Source: Bacteroidaceae bacterium (GTDB lineage Bacteria; Bacteroidota; Bacteroidia; Bacteroidales; Bacteroidaceae). From it: a stretch of DNA of 62,371 bases. The translations under genes and the position numbers were made by a program. Numbering within the stretch: position 1 is the stretch's first letter; each line of letters opens with the position of its first letter. The notes under the pieces are model-generated. The model was not told the DNA's origin and made no database searches. It saw only the letters and a program-made list of their open reading frames with translations. Shown here in pieces: positions 42,231 to 51,809 of the stretch. The stretch spans positions 1 through 62,371 of the forward strand of contig JAGCPB010000006.1 of NCBI GenBank assembly GCA_017642425.1, in the 5' to 3' direction.

Positions 42231-44873
42231 TCATTTGTTGATTGCAGCTGCAATCTCCTCGGCACCTATAGATAATGTAACGTATGACGGAACTGTACGT
42301 GTGCAGCACTCATTCTCACCCCACAGGAACGGATAGTCATCCTTGTGCTCCAGGAAATCAGGCTGCAAAAGCACCAGACCGGGAGCTATTCCGCCGGGAA
42401 TAAAGGTATGGTCTGCACGGTTGTTGCCGTATGCCACCTTCTTGGTGTTGACACCCACCGCTGTCACGAACGAAACGTTTGAGTAGGGATGGTTACCGTA
42501 TATGAAGTTAAGGCCGGACAATACCAGCTCGGGATCAATCAGGTCTGGATAATAGCGCCATACCATGTAATTGTTCTGGGCCCAGCTGATTACACGCTCG
42601 CTTCCACCCCATGAACCACCTGCTACGGGAACGCCGTAAGGAGTGGATTCGGCCGTGCGCTTGGCATCCTCAACGAATACGGGAATAACCTCACGCAGCT
42701 GTGCCTTGAAGTCATCATCCATGTACGGAAGCAGTGAAAGGGCTGTGGTGATGTTCACGCGCGGTGCACGCATTGCACTGCCGCCACCGGTACGGTTATC
42801 CTCAACTCCCTGAGGAGCTGTACGGGCCGCCTCAATCTGACGCATCACACCGGGCAGGAACATATCCTTGTATTTCTGCTCACCGGTAAGGAGCCACAGC
42901 TGTATGGCGGCACTTGAACGGTCACCGCCCATATTGCGGTTGTTTCTCATATTCGCATTGGCATTGGTGTTGGACTGCTGGTTACGTGCGGGCTGACGGG
43001 CCTGGAAGTCATCCATCTCCTTCCATAACTTAAGGGCATTCTTCTTGCAACGCTCGGCAGTTTCAGGAATATACGGGGCAAGTACGCGTGCTGCGTGTGC
43101 CAATGCGGCGCAAACATTCACGTTGCCCATTGGATTGCCGTTGTTGTTGGTGAAAGCAAAACGGTCATCAAGCGTTCCCGAACGGTTGCCGCGAACCTCG
43201 TAAGGTTTCAGGCTGGGATCATAGATATATCCGTCAGTGATTGTAACTGCATCACCCAGATGATGATACTGATGCATGTTTCCTTGAACAATACCACCGG
43301 CAATAAAGCCTATGTTCTCAATCTGTGCACACAGGTTCAGAGCACCGTGTTCCACCTGCTGAATCACATCAGGCAGACCGTCGGGACGGTGTATGTCAAC
43401 AAACTGAGTCTTCTGGTCAATGAATGTCTCATCACGCTCGGGACGCAGCACATCCCACACCTCGGCCAGCTGGTTGGTAAGGCCGATAACCGTACCTGAC
43501 TGGATGTCAAAGTCACCGGCATCATACCATGCGCCTACTGCCAGACCCGGAATATGCTCGTATGGCTTGTACTTGGTATTGGTGGTGTTGCCCATGCGGT
43601 AGCCGTCATGCTGCTGATAATTGAGGGGAGCCTGGATGGCATCGTCCATATGTGAGCGGCCGTGCCATACACGGTAAGCCTCATTCACAAGCATATGGTC
43701 CATCTGAACGGGCAGCCACACATCCATGGTGTTGTGCCACTTGCCCTCATATACATTCTTGTTGATGGGGAACGGATTGCTCTTTACACCTTTATACTCT
43801 ATATAATATGTACCCGGCTCCTTAACGTCACTGAAATCGCACTGGGCATAGTTGTAACGGTTATAGAATACGCCCCACTCCTTTACGGCAGGTTCAAGTG
43901 CCAGAGTATGGCTTCCGTCGGCATTGATACGGAATATCTTAGCCTTCTGTGCCACCTTGTCATTACGGTCCAGTTCTATAACTGCCACCTTCTTCTGGGC
44001 GGGAGTGTAGCCAATCTGTGAAAAACCTATGTTGGGTTCACGTATCCATCCGGCCTCGGCAGTAGGCTCCACATACCACTCCAGCACCGTTCCGGTCTTT
44101 CCCTGCGGCAGGAATGAACGCACCACGAACGTACCGTTCTGTGACAGGTTACGGCCGTCATACAGGTTCAGTTCGGTATCTGACTTGAACAGTACACGAA
44201 GGTCATCATCCTCGGGGGCCACTACAAGGGTATGTCCCTTTGAGATGGGCTTTGCAACAATGAATTCGCCGCGTCCGCGGTCATCGAAAGTGGTCTGGCC
44301 CCAGAACTGGGTTATCTTCTCATCCACCGGACGCATCTCGGTGTCACTTGACGGATAACGGGGGAATATCTCAGACTGCCCGTCCATGAGATATGTCTTG
44401 CCAAAGTAGGTGGCCGGGAAGAACTCCATGTTGAGACCCGCCTTGCCTGCAAGGGCAGCCGGCAGAGGCTCATCCAGAATGACGGAAATCCGGACTCCCT
44501 GACCCTCCTGTTTTGCGGTAATTCCGTATCTGAAATTATAGTCAGGATAATTGAACCTACAACTTATCACTCCACCCAGGGTATCGATTGTACGCTCGGT
44601 AAGCGTGGCATAGATATCCCACTGCTCGGGCGTGTTCATAAGACGTACGGCTCCACCGGTTGCAATACGGACTCCGCGTTGCACGATTTCTATACCGGCA
44701 GTCTTCTCGTCACAGAAAACACCCTGATAATTGTTGGAGTAAACCAAAACGTTAACACCACGGGTCTCGAAATAGCCCCGTTCATTGATCTCTAACTTAC
44801 CTGTTTCCAATGACTTGGAGCAGGAAACAAACATGCACAGCAATGTGGCAACAATTGGGAGTAATCGTTTCAT
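42231..44873 (-). CDS. GH9 glycoside hydrolase, lipoprotein
   Basis: An 880-residue exported enzyme. A lipoprotein signal ends MFVSC (Cys18). Residues 25-275 are a beta-rich N-terminal region of unknown family. A CelD-type Ig-like domain (about 282-370, IGFSQIGYTPAQ) precedes the GH9 catalytic barrel. That barrel has Asp451 and Asp454 in GAWYDAGDFD, the conserved FIYGNHPYSNVSFV, and a C-terminal acid Glu in WGENE (853-855). GH9 enzymes are mostly endoglucanases, though some in Bacteroidota act on other beta-glucans. It is the first gene of the transporter operon, 7 bases before the ABC ATPase, with its own promoter box. The lipid anchor suggests surface or periplasmic placement. Confidence 0.92.
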   Translation of the reverse strand: MKRLLPIVATLLCMFVSCSKSLETGKLEINERGYFETRGVNVLVYSNNYQGVFCDEKTAGIEIVQRGVRIATGGAVRLMNTPEQWDIYATLTERTIDTLGGVISCRFNYPDYNFRYGITAKQEGQGVRISVILDEPLPAALAGKAGLNMEFFPATYFGKTYLMDGQSEIFPRYPSSDTEMRPVDEKITQFWGQTTFDDRGRGEFIVAKPISKGHTLVVAPEDDDLRVLFKSDTELNLYDGRNLSQNGTFVVRSFLPQGKTGTVLEWYVEPTAEAGWIREPNIGFSQIGYTPAQKKVAVIELDRNDKVAQKAKIFRINADGSHTLALEPAVKEWGVFYNRYNYAQCDFSDVKEPGTYYIEYKGVKSNPFPINKNVYEGKWHNTMDVWLPVQMDHMLVNEAYRVWHGRSHMDDAIQAPLNYQQHDGYRMGNTTNTKYKPYEHIPGLAVGAWYDAGDFDIQSGTVIGLTNQLAEVWDVLRPERDETFIDQKTQFVDIHRPDGLPDVIQQVEHGALNLCAQIENIGFIAGGIVQGNMHQYHHLGDAVTITDGYIYDPSLKPYEVRGNRSGTLDDRFAFTNNNGNPMGNVNVCAALAHAARVLAPYIPETAERCKKNALKLWKEMDDFQARQPARNQQSNTNANANMRNNRNMGGDRSSAAIQLWLLTGEQKYKDMFLPGVMRQIEAARTAPQGVEDNRTGGGSAMRAPRVNITTALSLLPYMDDDFKAQLREVIPVFVEDAKRTAESTPYGVPVAGGSWGGSERVISWAQNNYMVWRYYPDLIDPELVLSGLNFIYGNHPYSNVSFVTAVGVNTKKVAYGNNRADHTFIPGGIAPGLVLLQPDFLEHKDDYPFLWGENECCTRTVPSYVTLSIGAEEIAAAINK

Positions 44874-44899
44874 AAGTATCCGGTTAGTTGACTAATATG

Positions 44900-44907
44900 C
44901 AAATGTA
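44900..44907 (-). promoter_or_regulatory. Promoter -7 box of the GH9-ABC-RND operon
   Basis: The minus strand reads TACATTTG followed by C, a perfect TAnnTTTG, 27 nt upstream of the ATG. There is no -33 TTTG at standard spacing. It would be the head promoter of a unit of eight genes. Confidence 0.5.
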
Positions 44908-44991
44908 ATGCAAACCAAGGGAATAAAAAAGCAGTTAACTTATTTTATAGTGAAAGGTTAATAAATAAGCCTACCCTGCACAAAAAATGAG

Positions 44992-44999
44992 TATCTTCG
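44992..44999 (+). promoter_or_regulatory. Candidate promoter of the dehydrogenase-prfA-pyrF unit
   Basis: TATCTTCG followed by C is a TTCG-type -7 box, ending only 9 nt before the first ATG at 45009. The mRNA would be almost leaderless from that ATG, or have a short leader to the second in-frame ATG at 45018. Confidence 0.4.
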
Positions 45000-45008
45000 C
45001 GAATCAAA

Positions 45009-45998
45009 ATGACAGCTATGAAGAAGCGTGTTCTGGTAACATACAACATGTTCCGCACCGGATATGCGGAACTTATTAAGAAATATGATGTAACCTTTCC
45101 ACCCCAGGGGCGCGAGACCTTTACATATGATGAGGTCTATGATATGCTCCCTGAATATGACGTCCTGCAGTCCATGTTCAATTTCCCGGTAGACCGCAAG
45201 CTTATGGAACGCGGACTTCCACGTCTGGAACTGGTCAGCAACTACGCCGTAGGGTTTGACAATATCGATATTCCGGCCGCCACAGAACTGGGTATTGCCA
45301 TAACCAACACCCCAGGCCCCGTAACAGAGCCCACAGCCGATCTGGCATTCGGGCTGATGCTGGCCGTGGCACGCCGCATTACCGATGTTGACCGCCGTCT
45401 GCGCATACCGGGCGCACTGGAATGGACTTTGCTGGCCAATCTGGGCTACTCACTGGGTGGCAAGACACTGGGAATCCTGGGTATGGGACGCATTGGCCAG
45501 GCTCTGGCACGCCGCGCCAAGGCCAGCTGCATGAAGGTCATCTATCACAACCGTCACCGCGTAAGCCCGGAGATTGAACAGCTGTATGACGCCACATATG
45601 TTGAGTTCGATGATTTGCTCAAGACATCTGATTTCATATCGGTAAACGTCCCCTACTCCAAGGAGACATGGCACCTTATAGGCAAGGAGCAGATTGAGCT
45701 GATGAAACCTACCGCAATCCTGGTAAATACAGCACGCGGACCTATTGTTGATGAGCTTGCTCTGGCCGACGCCCTTAAGAACAAACGTATCTGGGGCGCA
45801 GGACTGGATGTCTTTGAGTTCGGTGACAAGGTAAGCCCTGAGATACTGGCATGTGAGAATGCGGTCATCACCCCGCACGTGGGCACTCAGACCTATGATG
45901 TCCGTAACGAGATGGCCGAATACGTATCACGCAACATCATCAACTTCTACGAGGGTGGTCCTGTTGCGTATGTCAATAACGTACCAAAGAAAAGATAA
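45009..45998 (+). CDS. NAD(P)-dependent D-2-hydroxyacid dehydrogenase
   Basis: A 329-residue dehydrogenase of the glyoxylate/hydroxypyruvate/2-ketogluconate reductase type. The Rossmann loop is LGILGMGRIGQALARRAKA. The catalytic residues are Arg in VNTARGPIVDE, Glu in the following helix region and His in VITPHVGTQTYD. It reduces a 2-keto acid to the D-hydroxy acid; the exact substrate cannot be read. A second in-frame Met at 45018 is an equal start candidate. prfA follows after 3 bases, so it is co-transcribed with prfA and pyrF. Confidence 0.9.
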   Translation: MTAMKKRVLVTYNMFRTGYAELIKKYDVTFPPQGRETFTYDEVYDMLPEYDVLQSMFNFPVDRKLMERGLPRLELVSNYAVGFDNIDIPAATELGIAITNTPGPVTEPTADLAFGLMLAVARRITDVDRRLRIPGALEWTLLANLGYSLGGKTLGILGMGRIGQALARRAKASCMKVIYHNRHRVSPEIEQLYDATYVEFDDLLKTSDFISVNVPYSKETWHLIGKEQIELMKPTAILVNTARGPIVDELALADALKNKRIWGAGLDVFEFGDKVSPEILACENAVITPHVGTQTYDVRNEMAEYVSRNIINFYEGGPVAYVNNVPKKR

Positions 45999-46001
45999 GA
46001 T

Positions 46002-47111
46002 ATGGCATCAACGGATAGTCTGCTTGACAAACTTGACGGTCTGGAGGCCCGTTTCCAGGAGGTTAGTCTGCTCATCACGGACCCGTCTGTCATAGCCGAT
46101 ATGAAACGGTTCGTGAAACTGAACCGTGAGTACCGTGACCTGGAACCCGTTGTTGCCGCCCGCAAGGAGTACATACAGCTGAATAAAAGCATTGAAGAGG
46201 CACGCGGACTGCTCTCCGAGAGTGACCCCGAGATGCGCCAGATGGCACGTGAGGAACTTGACACTGCCATGGCACGACTGCCGCAGCTTGAAGAGGAGAT
46301 AAAGCAGATGCTCATTCCTGCCGACCCGCAGGACGACAAGGATGTCATAATGGAGATCCGCGGCGGCACAGGAGGCGATGAAGCTGCGATATTTGCAGGT
46401 GACCTGTTCCGCATGTACTGCAAGTTCTGTGAAACCAAAGGCTGGAAATACGCCGTATCATCATGTTCCGAGGGCGCTTCGGGCGGATACAAGGAGATCA
46501 TATTCACCGTAACCGGCGATAAAGTATATGGTACGCTCAAGTATGAGTCAGGCGTTCACCGCGTACAGCGAGTACCTGTAACAGAGACACAAGGCCGCAT
46601 ACACACATCGGCCGCTACCGTTGCAGTCCTGCCCGAGGCTGATGCATTTGAGGTTGAGATAAACGAGGGCGAGATAAAGTGGGATACTTTCCGCAGCGGA
46701 GGTGCCGGAGGCCAGAACGTGAACAAGGTAGAGTCCGGGGTAAGGCTTCGTTACAATTGGAAAAATCCCAACACCAGAATAGTCGAGGAGATACTCATTG
46801 AGTGCACCGAGACCCGTGACCAGCCCAAGAACAAGGAGCGTGCGCTATCACGCCTGCGCACCATGATATATGACCGCGAGCATCAGAAATATATGGATGA
46901 TATAGCAGCCCGCCGCAAGACCATGGTATCAACCGGTGACCGGTCGGCCAAGATCCGCACATACAATTATCCGCAGGGCCGCATAACTGACCATCGTATC
47001 AACTGGACATCATACAATCTCCCGGCATTCATGGACGGTGACATCCAGGAATGTATTGACCAACTCACCATTGCCGAGAACGCGGAACGTATGAAAGAAG
47101 CTGAGATGTAA
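46002..47111 (+). CDS. prfA: Peptide chain release factor 1
   Basis: A 369-residue class I release factor. The GGQ catalytic motif is at 236-238 (RSGGAGGQNVNKVESG), and the codon-recognition tripeptide is PVT at 192-194 (VPVTETQGRIHTSA). A PxT motif marks RF1, which reads UAA and UAG; RF2 has SPF. Length is standard. The N-terminal coiled region is complete. It lies 3 bases after the dehydrogenase and 24 bases before pyrF. Confidence 0.97.
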   Translation: MASTDSLLDKLDGLEARFQEVSLLITDPSVIADMKRFVKLNREYRDLEPVVAARKEYIQLNKSIEEARGLLSESDPEMRQMAREELDTAMARLPQLEEEIKQMLIPADPQDDKDVIMEIRGGTGGDEAAIFAGDLFRMYCKFCETKGWKYAVSSCSEGASGGYKEIIFTVTGDKVYGTLKYESGVHRVQRVPVTETQGRIHTSAATVAVLPEADAFEVEINEGEIKWDTFRSGGAGGQNVNKVESGVRLRYNWKNPNTRIVEEILIECTETRDQPKNKERALSRLRTMIYDREHQKYMDDIAARRKTMVSTGDRSAKIRTYNYPQGRITDHRINWTSYNLPAFMDGDIQECIDQLTIAENAERMKEAEM

Positions 47112-47135
47112 AGATTTTTCAAACAAGTAAAAAAT

Positions 47136-47954
47136 ATGACAAGAGACGAACTCTACGCCAACATCAAGCGCAAGAAATCATTCCTGTGCGTGGGTCTTGA
47201 CACAGATCTCAAGAAGATCCCCGAACATCTGCTTAAGGAAGAGGATCCCATATTCGCATTCAACAAGGCAATCATAGACGCCACTGCAGACTATTGCATC
47301 GCATACAAGCCCAATCTGGCTTTCTACGAAAGTGCAGGTCTTAAAGGCATGCAGGCTCTGTACAAGACAATTGAATACATCCGCACCAATTACCCTGACC
47401 AGTTCATCATAGCAGACGCCAAGCGCGGAGACATAGGCAATACATCGATGATGTATGCCGACAGCTTCTTCACGGAGATGAACGTTGATGCCGTAACCGT
47501 TGCCCCGTATATGGGTGCGGACAGCGTGACACCGTTCCTGGGGCATGAAGGCCGCTGGGTGATTCTGCTGGCTCTTACCAGCAACAAGGGTGCCGCCGAT
47601 TTCCAGTACACGGAGGACGCACAGGGAACACCCCTGTATCAAAAGGTACTGGCCAAGTCACTTGAGTGGGGCGGCAATGCCGACAACATGATGTATGTGG
47701 TAGGTGCCACGCGCGCCGATATGCTGACTGACATCCGCAAGACCGTGCCAGACAGTTTCCTGCTGGTTCCCGGCATAGGCGCACAGGGCGGATCATTGGC
47801 CGATGTATGCAAGTACGGCCTTAACGGCAAGTGCGGACTGATAGTAAACAGCAGCCGCGCAATCATTTATGCCGATAAGACTGCAGACTTTGCCCAGGTG
47901 GCCCGCAGCAAGGCTCTTGAAGTTCAGCAGGAAATGGCCGCTTATATTAAATAA
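47136..47954 (+). CDS. pyrF: Orotidine-5'-phosphate decarboxylase
   Basis: A 272-residue type-2 OMP decarboxylase that makes UMP. It shows [14 protein letters not shown] at the N-terminus, the catalytic [10 protein letters not shown] (about residues 90-99), and the phosphate-binding VPGIGAQGG near the C-terminus. It is longer than the E. coli enzyme, as usual for this type. It follows prfA by 24 bases. The lpxD promoter box lies just behind its stop codon. Confidence 0.96.
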   Translation: MTRDELYANIKRKKSFLCVGLDTDLKKIPEHLLKEEDPIFAFNKAIIDATADYCIAYKPNLAFYESAGLKGMQALYKTIEYIRTNYPDQFIIADAKRGDIGNTSMMYADSFFTEMNVDAVTVAPYMGADSVTPFLGHEGRWVILLALTSNKGAADFQYTEDAQGTPLYQKVLAKSLEWGGNADNMMYVVGATRADMLTDIRKTVPDSFLLVPGIGAQGGSLADVCKYGLNGKCGLIVNSSRAIIYADKTADFAQVARSKALEVQQEMAAYIK

Positions 47955-47959
47955 TATAT

Positions 47960-47967
47960 TATCTTTG
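47960..47967 (+). promoter_or_regulatory. lpxD operon promoter -7 box
   Basis: TATCTTTG is a perfect TAnnTTTG, 27 nt before the lpxD ATG and 6 nt after the pyrF stop. The -33 region falls in the pyrF coding end and has no clear TTG. Confidence 0.5.
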
Positions 47968-47994
47968 CAAGTCTATAATAGGATTTACAAAAGC

Positions 47995-49038
47995 ATGGAA
48001 TTTACAGCCAAACAGATAGCGGAGTTTTTGGGCGGTACCGTTGACGGCAATGAAAACGCCGCCGTCCATACTTTCGCCAAGATTGAAGAGGGTGTACCGG
48101 GTGCACTCTCTTTCCTTTCAAACGTAAAATACACCCAGTACCTCTATTCAACCCAGGCAAGCGTAGTTCTTGTCAACAAGGATTTCAAACCGGAACAGCC
48201 CGTCAGCGCCACTTTGGTCAGGGTTGACAACGCCTATGAGAGTCTGGCCAAGCTGATGTCGCTCTACGCGTCAATGAGACCTGCCAAGACTGGCGTCAGC
48301 TCCCTTGCATCAGTATCGGAAAAAGCAAAAATAGGGAACAACGTATACATAGGACCTTTCGCCGTCATTGAAGACGGAGCCGTAATAGGTGACAATACAC
48401 AGATTTATCCGCTGGTAACTATAGGTGAAGGTGCGTCTGTAGGCTCAGACTGCATTCTGTACCCTCATGTTACAATCTACTACGGATGCAAGGTAGGCAA
48501 CCGCTGCATACTTCACGCAGGCAGTGTGGTGGGTGCCGACGGATTCGGGTTCGCACCCACGCCAAACGGCTACAACAAGATCCCGCAGATAGGCATTGCA
48601 GAACTTGAGGATGATGTTGAGATAGGAGCCAACACCTGCATTGACCGTTCCACAATGGGACGCACCATAGTACACAAAGGCGTGAAACTGGACAACATGG
48701 TACAGATAGCGCATAATGTCGAGGTTGGTGAGAATACAGTAATATCGGCACAGTCAGGCATAGCAGGCTCGGCCAAGCTGGGGGCATGGTGCATGATGGG
48801 AGGCCAAAGCGGAATCACAGGACATATTACCGTCGGCAACAAGGTTAACATTGCCGCCAAGACCGGTGCCATAAGCGCAGTCGGAGACGGAGAGTCCATA
48901 ATGGGCTATCCGGCTATCGGATTCCGGAACTACCTGCGCTCGTACGTCAAATTCAGGGATCTTCCGGAAATATCCAAGACAATAAACAGACTTGAGAAAG
49001 AGATTGAAGAACTGAAAGCCAAACTCGCAGACAAGTGA
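47995..49038 (+). CDS. lpxD: UDP-3-O-acylglucosamine N-acyltransferase LpxD
   Basis: A 347-residue left-handed beta-helix acyltransferase that adds the second acyl chain in lipid A synthesis. It has an N-terminal uridine-binding domain (1-100), then hexapeptide repeats such as IGNNVYIGPFAVIEDGAVIG. The catalytic region GADGFGFAPTPNGYNKIPQ and the acyl-carrier-contacting His region (QIAHNVEVGENTVI) are present. It ends in a helical tail (about 325-347). The start at 47995 is chosen for its promoter and family alignment; the longer frame runs back into pyrF. It is the first gene of the lipid A cluster. Confidence 0.96.
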   Translation: MEFTAKQIAEFLGGTVDGNENAAVHTFAKIEEGVPGALSFLSNVKYTQYLYSTQASVVLVNKDFKPEQPVSATLVRVDNAYESLAKLMSLYASMRPAKTGVSSLASVSEKAKIGNNVYIGPFAVIEDGAVIGDNTQIYPLVTIGEGASVGSDCILYPHVTIYYGCKVGNRCILHAGSVVGADGFGFAPTPNGYNKIPQIGIAELEDDVEIGANTCIDRSTMGRTIVHKGVKLDNMVQIAHNVEVGENTVISAQSGIAGSAKLGAWCMMGGQSGITGHITVGNKVNIAAKTGAISAVGDGESIMGYPAIGFRNYLRSYVKFRDLPEISKTINRLEKEIEELKAKLADK

Positions 49039-49064
49039 GACAGCTTTAAGACAAGTAGCATAAC

Positions 49065-50453
49065 ATGTACAAACAGAAGACTTTAAAGAGTAGCTTCTCG
49101 CTGAGCGGAAAGGGTCTGCACACAGGTCTTGAACTGACCGTGACATTCAATCCCGCTCCGGCAGACTACGGATACAAGATACAGAGAACAGACCTGGACA
49201 GCCAACCCGTAATAGAGGCTTACGCCGAGAATGTGCGCGAGACACAGCGCGGCACGGTACTGTTCAAGGGCAATGTTAAGGTAAGCACTGTAGAACACGC
49301 CCTGGCCGCCCTCTACGCAGCCGGCATAGACAACTGCCACATGGAGGTGAACGGCCCTGAATTCCCTATTCTGGACGGCAGTGCCATAGAATATGTAGAT
49401 AACATTCAGCGTGTGGGAATAAAAGAGCTTGATGCCCTGAAAGATTTCTATGTGGTCAAGAACAAGATAGAGGTAAAGGATGAGACAACAGGTTCTTCCA
49501 TCATTCTGCTTCCTGACAACGAATTCAGCGTAAACGTGCTCATATCGTATGACTCCAAGATACTCTACAACCAGTACGCGTCTCTGGATGACATGCGTGA
49601 ATTCCCGACCGAGATAGCCAAGAGCCGCACTTTTGTTTTTGTACGTGAAATTGAGCCGCTGCTTGGATTGGGTCTGATTAAGGGAGGTGACCTGGACAAC
49701 GCCATAGTGATATATGAGCGCGAGATGCCTCAGGAGCGTTATGACAAGATATGTGAGGTTATGGGTGTTCCTACAATGGATGCCACCAAGCTGGGTTACA
49801 TCATGCACAAACCCCTGCAGTGGGACAACGAGCCTGCCCGCCACAAGCTGCTTGACATCATAGGTGACCTGGCATTGGTAGGCAAACCCATCAAGGGCCG
49901 CATCATAGCCACACGCCCAGGTCACACCATCAACAACAAGTTTGCCCGCATTCTGCGCAAGAACATCATACTGAATGATGTACAGGCTCCCGCATATGAT
50001 CCGTCAGTACCGCCGGTAATGAACCTGCAGCAGATACAGGCCGTAATGCCTCACCGCTTCCCGATGCAGCTGCTGGACAAGGTGATTGCCTTGACTGATC
50101 TCTATGCCGAAGGAGTAAAGAACGTGACCAACAACGAGTTCTACTTTACAGGCCACTTCCCCGAGCATCCCATTATGCCCGGTGTCCTCATCATAGAGGC
50201 AATGGCACAGTTGGGAGGTACTCTGGCACTTCAATACACGGATGAGCCCAAGAATTATGAGGCTATGTTCGTAAAGATAGACAACACCCGTTTCCGTCAG
50301 GCCGTAGTGCCGGGCGACACCCTTCTGATGCGTGTTGTAAGGACCGCGCCCATGCGTCATAACATACTATCAATCAAGGGATACGCCTTTGTTGCCGACA
50401 AACTGGTTGCAGAGTCTGAATTCATGGTACAAATCGTTAAAAGAGATAACTGA
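49065..50453 (+). CDS. lpxC-fabZ: Bifunctional LpxC-FabZ
   Basis: A 462-residue fusion typical of Bacteroidota. Residues 1-305 are LpxC, the zinc deacetylase of lipid A synthesis: zinc His in STVEHALAALYAAG, second zinc site and base region in ATRPGHTINNKFARIL. Residues about 318-462 are FabZ, the beta-hydroxyacyl-ACP dehydratase, with MPHRFPMQLLDKV and the catalytic GHFPEHPIMPGVLIIEAMAQ. The fusion links lipid A and fatty-acid synthesis, which compete for the same hydroxyacyl-ACP pool. It overlaps lpxA by one base (TGATG). Confidence 0.97.
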   Translation: MYKQKTLKSSFSLSGKGLHTGLELTVTFNPAPADYGYKIQRTDLDSQPVIEAYAENVRETQRGTVLFKGNVKVSTVEHALAALYAAGIDNCHMEVNGPEFPILDGSAIEYVDNIQRVGIKELDALKDFYVVKNKIEVKDETTGSSIILLPDNEFSVNVLISYDSKILYNQYASLDDMREFPTEIAKSRTFVFVREIEPLLGLGLIKGGDLDNAIVIYEREMPQERYDKICEVMGVPTMDATKLGYIMHKPLQWDNEPARHKLLDIIGDLALVGKPIKGRIIATRPGHTINNKFARILRKNIILNDVQAPAYDPSVPPVMNLQQIQAVMPHRFPMQLLDKVIALTDLYAEGVKNVTNNEFYFTGHFPEHPIMPGVLIIEAMAQLGGTLALQYTDEPKNYEAMFVKIDNTRFRQAVVPGDTLLMRVVRTAPMRHNILSIKGYAFVADKLVAESEFMVQIVKRDN

Positions 50454-51226
50454 TGATAAGTCCGTTAGCATACGTTGACCCCTCAGCCCAGATAGGTGAT
50501 AACGTTGAGATAGGCCCGTTCTGTTTCATAGACAAGAACGTGGTGATAGGTGACAACAACATCATTATGCCGCACGTGAACATCATGTACGGTTCACGCA
50601 TCGGCAACGGCAACCAGATCCATCCCGGAGCCGTGATAGGCGGCATCCCCCAGGACCTCAAGTTCAAGGGCGAGGATACCACCGCCGAGATTGGTGACAA
50701 CAACCGCATCCGTGAGAATGTTACCATAAACCGCGGTACCGCATCAAAGGGCAAGACGATAGTAGGCAACAACAACCTGCTTATGGAGAACATGCACGTG
50801 GCCCACGACTGCGTTATAGGCAGCAACTGCATATTGGGCAACAGCACCAAAATAGCCGGCGAGGTAGTCATTGATGACTTTGCCATCCTGAGCGCCTGCG
50901 TGCTTGTGCACCAGTTCTGCCATATAGGTGGATATGTGATGGTACAGGGCGGTTCAGGGTGCAGCAAGGACATCCCGCCATACGTTATCGGCGGCCGTCA
51001 CCCGGTAATATATGCCGGTCTGAACATTGTAGGCCTGCGCCGCAGAGGTTTCAGCAATGAAACGATAGAGGCCATACACAATGCCTACCGCATTATCTAT
51101 CAGAACGGCCTTAATGTAAGCCAGGCCATGGCTGCCATCAAGGAGGACCAGATTTTCAATCTGCCCGAAGTACAGTATATAGTACGTTTCATTGAGAGTT
51201 CCGAGAGAGGCATAATAAGAGATTAA
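50453..51226 (+). CDS. lpxA: UDP-N-acetylglucosamine acyltransferase LpxA
   Basis: A 257-residue left-handed beta-helix protein, the first enzyme of lipid A synthesis. The hexapeptide coil runs from residue 3 to about 185, with the catalytic His region NMHVAHDCVIGSNC. The C-terminal helices include GLRRRGFSNETIEAIHNAYR, typical of LpxA. Length is standard. The order lpxD, lpxC-fabZ, lpxA is conserved in the phylum. It is coupled to lpxC-fabZ by overlapping start and stop. Confidence 0.97.
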   Translation: MISPLAYVDPSAQIGDNVEIGPFCFIDKNVVIGDNNIIMPHVNIMYGSRIGNGNQIHPGAVIGGIPQDLKFKGEDTTAEIGDNNRIRENVTINRGTASKGKTIVGNNNLLMENMHVAHDCVIGSNCILGNSTKIAGEVVIDDFAILSACVLVHQFCHIGGYVMVQGGSGCSKDIPPYVIGGRHPVIYAGLNIVGLRRRGFSNETIEAIHNAYRIIYQNGLNVSQAMAAIKEDQIFNLPEVQYIVRFIESSERGIIRD

Positions 51227-51239
51227 AAAGCATAACGAT

Positions 51240-51809
51240 ATGATATACAGATTCATTTTCATTTCCGATGAGGTCGATGACTTCTATCGTGAGATCCAGA
51301 TCAGTTCATCAGCGTCATTCCTGGATTTCAGCAATGCAATCCTGAAATCTGTGGGATATCCCGATGACCAGATCACATCGTTCTTTATCTGCGAGGACAA
51401 CTGGGAGAAACGTGAGGAGATTACCCGTGAGGAGATGAACACCAGCTCCGAGGTGGATAACTTTGTAATGGCCGACACCCCTCTTGACGAACTGATTGAG
51501 GATGAAAGACAGCGTCTGATATACGTATTCGATCCTCTGACGGAACGTTGCTTTTTCATAGAACTGAAAGAGATCATTACAGGCAAGACTCTTGCAGAAC
51601 CGGTATGCACCGCCAGCCAGGGCAACCCGCCCAAGCAGACCATTGACTTTGACGAGATGGCCAAAGCCAACCCCGTTCTTGACGTGGATGAAAACTTCTA
51701 CGGCGACGAGAGTTTTGAATCCGATGAACTTGATGAGGAAGGATTCGGTATGGAAGGCGCCGAAGGAGGAGGCACGGTCAGCCTGGATTCCATTGACGAC
51801 CTTTATTAA
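51240..51809 (+). CDS. pRiA4b ORF-3-like acidic protein
   Basis: A 189-residue cytoplasmic protein whose N-terminal 120 residues match the plasmid pRiA4b ORF-3-like fold (MIYRFIFISDEVDDFYREIQ, FFICEDNWEKREEIT, LIYVFDPLTERCFFIELKE). The last 60 residues are very acidic and probably disordered, rich in Glu/Asp/Gly. The function is unknown. Position is conserved-looking: 13 bases after lpxA and directly before miaA (no gap to its GTG), so it belongs to the lipid A operon, where it could be a small regulator or adaptor. That role is a guess. Confidence 0.75.
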   Translation: MIYRFIFISDEVDDFYREIQISSSASFLDFSNAILKSVGYPDDQITSFFICEDNWEKREEITREEMNTSSEVDNFVMADTPLDELIEDERQRLIYVFDPLTERCFFIELKEIITGKTLAEPVCTASQGNPPKQTIDFDEMAKANPVLDVDENFYGDESFESDELDEEGFGMEGAEGGGTVSLDSIDDLY

